The notes under the pieces are model-generated. The model saw only the letters and a program-made list of their open reading frames with translations. It did not search any database and had not been told where the DNA came from. From an uncultured delta proteobacterium (lineage in GTDB: Bacteria > Desulfobacterota > Desulfovibrionia > Desulfovibrionales > Desulfovibrionaceae), in NCBI GenBank assembly GCA_903843965.1, contig CAIMRY010000012.1:1-47608 (forward strand): a DNA stretch of 47,608 nt, read 5' to 3'. Numbering within the stretch: position 1 is the first letter of the stretch; the number at the start of each line of letters is the position of its first letter. Shown here in pieces: positions 42,909 to 47,608 of this stretch. Position numbers and translations under genes: made by a program.

Positions 42909-43081
42909 GTTCGGGTCATGCCACGAAGCCCCCTTCCAGGCAAGGTCCAGGGGCTGTCCCAAAGGCTGTCCGGGAGGCTCCGGCAGGCGCCGGGCCCACT
43001 TGCGGCCCTTGTGCCCTGGGCCGCTTGGGTGTACATGCAGATGTCCCACAAAGCCACAGCACGAGCCACACAAGGATTGCC

Positions 43082-43762
43082 ATGACCGTTGCCCCGCGCG
43101 CCATCATCTTCGACCTGGACGGGACCCTGCTGAACACCCTGGAGGATCTGGCCGACTCCGGCAACGCGGCCCTGGTCGCCCTGGACCTGCCCCGGCACTC
43201 CGTGGACGCCTACCGCCTGTTCGTGGGCCTGGGCGTGGCCGAGCTGGTGCAGCGCATGCTGCCCGAGGACCGGCGCGACAAAGACACCTGCGCGCGCGCC
43301 AAAACCCTGCTCATGGACGAGTACACCCGCCGCTGGAAGGACAAGACCCGGCCCTACCCCGGCATCCCGGAGCTGCTGGCCGCCCTGCGGGGCATCGGCG
43401 TGCCCGTGTGCGTGCTGTCCAACAAGCCGCAGGACTACACCGACCTGACCGTGGGCGAGTTTTTCCCCGGCTATCCCTTTGCCCGCGTTCGCGGGGCCAG
43501 GCCCGGGGTTCCGCACAAGCCGCACCCGGCAGGCGCCCTGACCATGGCCTCTGAGCTGTGCCTGACGCCCGGAACCATCGCCTTTGTGGGCGACTCGGCC
43601 ACGGACATGAGCACCGCGCGCGGCGCGGGCATGCTCCCGGTGGGCGTGCTCTGGGGTTTCCGCGACGAGGCCGAGCTGAGCGCACATGGCGCGCGGCGGC
43701 TGCTGAAGGACCCGTCCGACCTGCTCTCGCTCTTTGGACCGCCGCTGCGGGGCAAAGGCTAG
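43082..43762 (+). CDS. gph: Phosphoglycolate phosphatase, HAD family
   Basis: A 226-residue HAD-superfamily hydrolase. The catalytic motifs are: IIFDLDGTLLNTL (motif I with the nucleophile Asp), VCVLSNKPQ (motif II), and FVGDSATDMSTARGAGM (motif III). The cap helices resemble Gph, which removes phosphate from phosphoglycolate. The reverse-strand neighbour fliJ starts 174 bases away. AAGGA precedes the ATG at 43082. It ends 5 bases before the GTG of the PAS/sigma-54 regulator, so the two may be co-transcribed. Substrate assignment within the HAD family is moderate. Confidence 0.85.
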   Translation: MTVAPRAIIFDLDGTLLNTLEDLADSGNAALVALDLPRHSVDAYRLFVGLGVAELVQRMLPEDRRDKDTCARAKTLLMDEYTRRWKDKTRPYPGIPELLAALRGIGVPVCVLSNKPQDYTDLTVGEFFPGYPFARVRGARPGVPHKPHPAGALTMASELCLTPGTIAFVGDSATDMSTARGAGMLPVGVLWGFRDEAELSAHGARRLLKDPSDLLSLFGPPLRGKG

Positions 43763-43766
43763 CTCC

Positions 43767-46220
43767 GTGCCCGCCCCCTGCGCCCGCGACATGGACCTGC
43801 TGCACGCCGTGGACGCGGGCGTGCTGCTGCTCGACGCCGCCACAGGCCGGGTGCTGACCGCCAACGCCAAGGCCCAGGCCCTGCTGGGCCGCGCCGATGC
43901 CCTGCCTGTGCTCTCCGGGCTGTTCGTCCCGGGCGAGGTCTCCCTGGCCGAGCTTTCCGCCGGGGTGCACGGGCGCGAGTGCCGCGTGTTCGGCGCCATG
44001 GGCCTGCCCATCCCGGCGCTCTTGACCTCCCGCCCGCTGACCCAGGACGGCCGCAGGCTGCTCATCCTGACCCTGGCCGACCTCTCGGGGCTCAAGCGCG
44101 CCGAGGCCCGGTTCCAGGGCTTCTTCGAGAACATCATCGAGGGCGTGTTCCAGTCCACCCCAGGCGGCACCTTCCTCATGGTCAACCCGGCCCTGGCCGA
44201 GATCTTGGGCTTTGACAGCCCGGAAGAGCTGATCAACCACTTCCGCGACCTGCGCTCCCAGCTCTACGTGGACCCCAAGGACCGCGACGACATGCTGCGC
44301 ATCCTGCGCGAGCAGGGCCGCATCAAGGACTTTGAGACGCGCTTCAACTGCAAGGACGGCACGGCCAAGTGGATCTCCCTCACCGCGCGCGAGGTGCGCG
44401 ACCCCTCCACCGGCGAGCTCTTGTACATCGAGGGCCTGAACATCGACATCACCGCGCGCAAGGAGGTGGAGCGCGCCCTGCGCGAGAGCGAGGAGAAGTT
44501 CCGCCACACCTTCGACCAGTCGCCCATCGGGGCCAGCATGGTGGCTCTGAACACCACCTTCCTGCGCGCCAACGACGCCTTCTGCCGCATTACCGGCTAC
44601 AGCGAGCAGGAGCTGAAGACCATGACCTTCCTTGAGATCACCCACCCGGGCGACCGGGAGGTGAGCCGCTCCCAGTACGAACGGGTCAAGGCCGGGGAGA
44701 TCGACTCCTTTGAGCAGGACAAGCGCTACATCCACAAACAGGGCCACGAGGTCTGGGTGCACCTTTCCGCAGGCATGGTGCGCGACGCCGCAGGCCAGCC
44801 CCTGTACCTCTTGCCCATGGTCCAGAACATCACCGACCGCGTGGAGACCGAGCTGGCCATGCGCGGCATCCAGACCGAAAAGGAGCGCCTGCGCGCCAAC
44901 CTGGAGGCCGTGTTCCGCTCCATTCCCGACGCCATCATCACCGTGGACACGGACATGCGCATCATCCAGACCAACCGCGCCCTGAACGAGATCTGCTGCA
45001 TCGGCTCGGAGCTCAGCCCGGGCAGGGAGCTGGCCGGGCTTTCGGGCTCGTGCAAGCGGGCCTGCTTCTCGATTCTGCGCACCACCCTGGAGACCAGAAA
45101 GCCCGTGCTGGAGCACCGCGTGGAGTGCAAGAGCCACTCGCCGGGCAAGGTGGTGGTCATCAACAGCTCGCCCCTGCTCGACAGCGAGCACAACTTCGCC
45201 GGGGCCGTGCTGGTCATCCGCGACATCACCCGCCTGGCCGACCTGGAAAAACGCCTGACCGACCTGCACAGCCACCAGGGCATCGTGGGCAAGAGCAAGG
45301 TCATGCAGGACATCTACACCGTGCTCGACCACCTCTCGGACGTGGAGTCCACGGTGCTCATCACCGGCGAGAGCGGCACGGGCAAGGAGCTGGTGGCCGA
45401 GGCCCTGCACTACGGCGGTTCGCGCTGCAAGGGCCCGCTGGTCAAGGTCAACTGCTCGGCCCTGTCCGAGAGCCTGCTGGAGAGCGAGATCTTCGGCCAC
45501 ACGCGCGGGGCCTTCACCGGGGCCATCCGCGACAAGATCGGCCGGTTCGAGGCCGCCGAGAACGGCACCATCTTCCTGGACGAAATCGGCGACATCTCCC
45601 CGCGCATCCAGCTGAACCTCTTGCGCGTGCTGGAAAGAAAGGAGTTCGAGCGCGTGGGCGACTCCAAGACGCGCAAGGCCAACGTGCGCGTGCTGGCCGC
45701 CACCAACGTGAACCTGCTGGAGAAGATCCGCCAGGGCCTGTTCCGCGAGGACCTGTACTACCGCCTCAAGGTCATGGTCATCCAACTGCCGCCCCTGCGC
45801 GACCGCACCGAGGACATCCCGCTTCTGACCTCGCACTTCATCAGCCACTTCCAGGCCACCTTCGGCAAGCACATCACCAAATGCTCCGAGGAGGTCATGC
45901 GCCTGTTCATGACCTACCCCTGGCCGGGCAACGTGCGCGAGCTCAAGTACTCGCTGGAGCACGCCTGCATCCTTTGCCCCGGCGGAGAGATCTGCCCGGC
46001 GCACCTGCCAGCGGACCTGCTGAAGCCCTTTTCCCCGCGTCTCGTCCACGCGGAGCCGACCCTGCCCAGGCCAGGCTCGCGCGGGCTCAGCGCCCAGGAC
46101 ATCCTGAGCGCCCTGGCCAGCGCCGAGGGCAACCGGGCCAAGGCCGCGCGCCTGCTCGGCATCGACCGCCGCACCCTGTACCGCAACATGGACCGGCTGG
46201 AGCTTTCCCGGCCCGCCTGA
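43767..46220 (+). CDS. PAS-domain sigma-54 activator (enhancer-binding protein)
   Basis: An 817-residue transcription activator. The N-terminal 60 residues are of uncertain type. Three or four PAS modules follow (about residues 100-500), for example [46 protein letters not shown] and [18 protein letters not shown], with PAC-like ITARKEVE and ITDRVETE ends. The AAA+ core has GESGTGKE (about 534-541), GAFTGA (about 581-586) that contacts sigma-54, and DEIGDISP. A Fis-type helix-turn-helix ends it ([20 protein letters not shown]). GTG at 43767 is assumed; ATG 43791 and TTG 43734 are alternatives. It probably activates the adjacent symporter gene in response to a small molecule. Confidence 0.9.
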   Translation: MPAPCARDMDLLHAVDAGVLLLDAATGRVLTANAKAQALLGRADALPVLSGLFVPGEVSLAELSAGVHGRECRVFGAMGLPIPALLTSRPLTQDGRRLLILTLADLSGLKRAEARFQGFFENIIEGVFQSTPGGTFLMVNPALAEILGFDSPEELINHFRDLRSQLYVDPKDRDDMLRILREQGRIKDFETRFNCKDGTAKWISLTAREVRDPSTGELLYIEGLNIDITARKEVERALRESEEKFRHTFDQSPIGASMVALNTTFLRANDAFCRITGYSEQELKTMTFLEITHPGDREVSRSQYERVKAGEIDSFEQDKRYIHKQGHEVWVHLSAGMVRDAAGQPLYLLPMVQNITDRVETELAMRGIQTEKERLRANLEAVFRSIPDAIITVDTDMRIIQTNRALNEICCIGSELSPGRELAGLSGSCKRACFSILRTTLETRKPVLEHRVECKSHSPGKVVVINSSPLLDSEHNFAGAVLVIRDITRLADLEKRLTDLHSHQGIVGKSKVMQDIYTVLDHLSDVESTVLITGESGTGKELVAEALHYGGSRCKGPLVKVNCSALSESLLESEIFGHTRGAFTGAIRDKIGRFEAAENGTIFLDEIGDISPRIQLNLLRVLERKEFERVGDSKTRKANVRVLAATNVNLLEKIRQGLFREDLYYRLKVMVIQLPPLRDRTEDIPLLTSHFISHFQATFGKHITKCSEEVMRLFMTYPWPGNVRELKYSLEHACILCPGGEICPAHLPADLLKPFSPRLVHAEPTLPRPGSRGLSAQDILSALASAEGNRAKAARLLGIDRRTLYRNMDRLELSRPA

Positions 46221-46227
46221 CACGAGC

Positions 46228-46267
46228 TGTGGCGCCCGCCACACATGTGGCGCCACAGCTGTGGCGC
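46228..46267. promoter_or_regulatory. Palindromic enhancer array upstream of symporter gene
   Basis: Three TGTGGCG units lie at 46228, 46246 and 46260. The first forms TGTGGC-GCCC-GCCACA, the second is the perfect palindrome TGTGGCGCCACA (46246-46257), the third is a half-site GCTGTGGCGCAC. They sit about 105-145 bases upstream of the -24/-12 promoter, the right distance for upstream activator sites of the neighbouring enhancer-binding protein. Confidence 0.7.
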
Positions 46268-46371
46268 ACGCCCCGCTAATTCCTGCAGAATGTTCCTGCC
46301 CCACGCCGGAAAAATCCGGCAAAACAACAGCCCGGCTTGGTTTCCGACCCCTCACGCGGGCGCTTGCCCGC

Positions 46372-46386
46372 TGGCACGGCAATTGC
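46372..46386 (+). promoter_or_regulatory. Sigma-54 promoter
   Basis: TGGCACGGCAATTGC matches the -24/-12 consensus TGGCAC-N5-TTGC exactly. It lies 47 bases before the start codon of the dicarboxylate symporter. The gene next to it on the left encodes a sigma-54 activator. Confidence 0.9.
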
Positions 46387-46433
46387 CTTAAAGGACTTGT
46401 GTGTTACCACCGCCATCCCTTATGGAGTTCCAA

Positions 46434-47608
46434 ATGAGCGCAGGCAAACCGATTTACAAGTCCCTTTATTTCCAGGTCATCACCGGCATCTGCATCGGCA
46501 TCGCCCTGGGCATGCTGATGCCCGGCAAGGCGGGCCTGGCCGCCCAGATGAAGCCCTTTGGCGACGCCTTCATCAAGATGATCAAGATGATCATCGCCCC
46601 GATCATCTTCTGCACCGTCGTGGTCGGCATCGCCAAGATGGGCGACATGGGCAAGGTCGGCCGCGTGGGCCTCAAGGCCATGCTCTACTTCTGGACCATG
46701 ACCCTCATCGCCCTGGCCATCGGCCTGGTGGTGGTCAAGATCTACGAGCCCGGCGTGGGCATGAACATCGACGTGGCCTCGCTGGACGCCTCCTCCGTGG
46801 CCAAGTACGCGGGCGAGAGCAAGAAGCTCTCCACCGTGGACTTCATCCTGAACATCATCCCGGGCAACGTGGTGGACGCCTTTGCCAAGGGCGAAATCCT
46901 CCAGGTGCTGTTCTTCTCCATCTTCTTCGGCCTGGCCCTGTCCTCCCTGGGGGAAAAGGCCAAGAACGTCACCCACTTCATTGACGAGTTCGGCAAGGGC
47001 CTGTTCAAGGTCGTGCACTACATCATGTATTTTGCGCCCATGGGCGCTTTCGGCGCCATGGCTTACGTGGTCGGCACCTTTGGCGTGGGCACCCTGCAGC
47101 AGTTGATGATGCTCATGGCCGGCGTGTACACCACCTGCATCATCTTCATCTTCGTGTTTTTGGGCCTGGTCTGCCGCTTCTCGGGCTTCAGCCTGTGGCG
47201 CTACCTGTGCTACATCAAGGAGGAGATCCTGCTCGTGCTCGGCACAAGCTCCTCTGAAGCCGCCCTGCCGCGCATGATGGCCAAGATGGAGATCGCCGGC
47301 TGCGAGCGCTCCGTGGTCGGCCTGACCCTGCCCATGGGCTACTCCTTCAACCTCGACGGCACCTGCATCTACCTGACCATGGCCTCGGTGTTCCTGGCCC
47401 AGGCCACCAACACCCCGCTGTCCTTCGGCGACGAAATGTACCTCATGGCCGTCTTGCTGCTGACCTCCAAGGGCGCGGCCGCAGTCACCGGCGGCGGGTT
47501 CATCACCCTGGCCGCGACGCTGGGGTCGCTTGGCACCATCCCGGTGGCCGCCATGGCCATCCTGCTCGGCGTGGACCGCTTCATGAGCGAAGCCCGCGCC
47601 ATCACCAA
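46434..47608 (+). CDS. Dicarboxylate/amino acid:cation symporter (DAACS), 3' end missing
   Basis: The first 391 codons of a membrane transporter of the DctA/GltP type; the frame is still open at the window edge. It shows multiple hydrophobic helices and the two signature regions: a helical hairpin with [11 protein letters not shown] (about residues 265-275) and [13 protein letters not shown] (about 303-315), the binding-site NxDGT motif. The second hairpin is seen at [13 protein letters not shown]. It probably imports C4-dicarboxylates (or glutamate/aspartate) with cations. TATGGAG precedes the ATG at 46434. A consensus sigma-54 promoter lies upstream, and the adjacent activator is its likely regulator. 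Confidence 0.9.
   Translation, partial: MSAGKPIYKSLYFQVITGICIGIALGMLMPGKAGLAAQMKPFGDAFIKMIKMIIAPIIFCTVVVGIAKMGDMGKVGRVGLKAMLYFWTMTLIALAIGLVVVKIYEPGVGMNIDVASLDASSVAKYAGESKKLSTVDFILNIIPGNVVDAFAKGEILQVLFFSIFFGLALSSLGEKAKNVTHFIDEFGKGLFKVVHYIMYFAPMGAFGAMAYVVGTFGVGTLQQLMMLMAGVYTTCIIFIFVFLGLVCRFSGFSLWRYLCYIKEEILLVLGTSSSEAALPRMMAKMEIAGCERSVVGLTLPMGYSFNLDGTCIYLTMASVFLAQATNTPLSFGDEMYLMAVLLLTSKGAAAVTGGGFITLAATLGSLGTIPVAAMAILLGVDRFMSEARAIT

Noticed and set aside
43311..46382. 1023-codon minus-strand frame antisense to the sigma-54 activator
   Set aside because: Opposes a gene with intact AAA+ motifs and has no recognisable domain; a shadow frame.

Overview
This window is a GC-rich chromosomal segment from a sulfate-reducing bacterium, most likely of the Desulfovibrionales (Desulfobacterota, formerly Deltaproteobacteria). 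The best evidence is the dissimilatory sulfate-reduction block: sat lies divergent from aprBA, and qmoABC follows with the small downstream gene qmoD. A small protein resembling the Desulfovibrio DVU0772 family and a CobA-HemD fusion agree with this placement. No rRNA, tRNA, CRISPR array or intact insertion sequence was found. All calls come from reading the sequence; no database search was run.

Layout. 0.1-7.5 kb: murI, two small secreted/lipoprotein genes, a PocR sensor plus thioesterase pair, a small DVU0772-like protein with a strong promoter and terminator, a lipoprotein, a CBS-CBS-ACT protein, galE and an alpha/beta hydrolase. 7.7-18.5 kb: the sat / aprBA / qmoABCD core, which activates sulfate to APS, reduces APS to sulfite and links that step to the quinone pool. 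18.7-23 kb: a secreted nuclease, an orphan LuxR-type response regulator, groES-groEL and a hemerythrin. 23.2-29 kb: a tandem pair of GT-C-like membrane/TPR proteins and a membrane HD-GYP protein. 29.2-36 kb: the valS - GNAT/cupin - cobA/hemD operon on the minus strand and a BPL_N-domain protein. 36-38 kb: an AT-rich NACHT-type NTPase gene split by one in-frame stop. 38-43 kb: a small membrane protein, an RRM protein and a flagellar-associated cluster (fliJ, motE-like, truA, a FliD-like gene). 43-47.6 kb: gph, a PAS/sigma-54 activator and a sigma-54-dependent dicarboxylate symporter cut off by the window edge.

The most interesting signals are: three consecutive perfect stem-loops between aprA and qmoA; two Rex- or HcpR-like palindromes in the sat-apr intergenic region; a decayed copy of the qmoD 3' end plus its terminator 420 bp downstream; the interrupted NACHT gene on an AT-rich island (candidate phage-defence gene); two single-gene cassettes flanked by near-identical terminators; the tandem GT-C/TPR duplication that includes its terminators and a leader peptide fossil; and a palindrome array with a textbook -24/-12 promoter upstream of the symporter gene.
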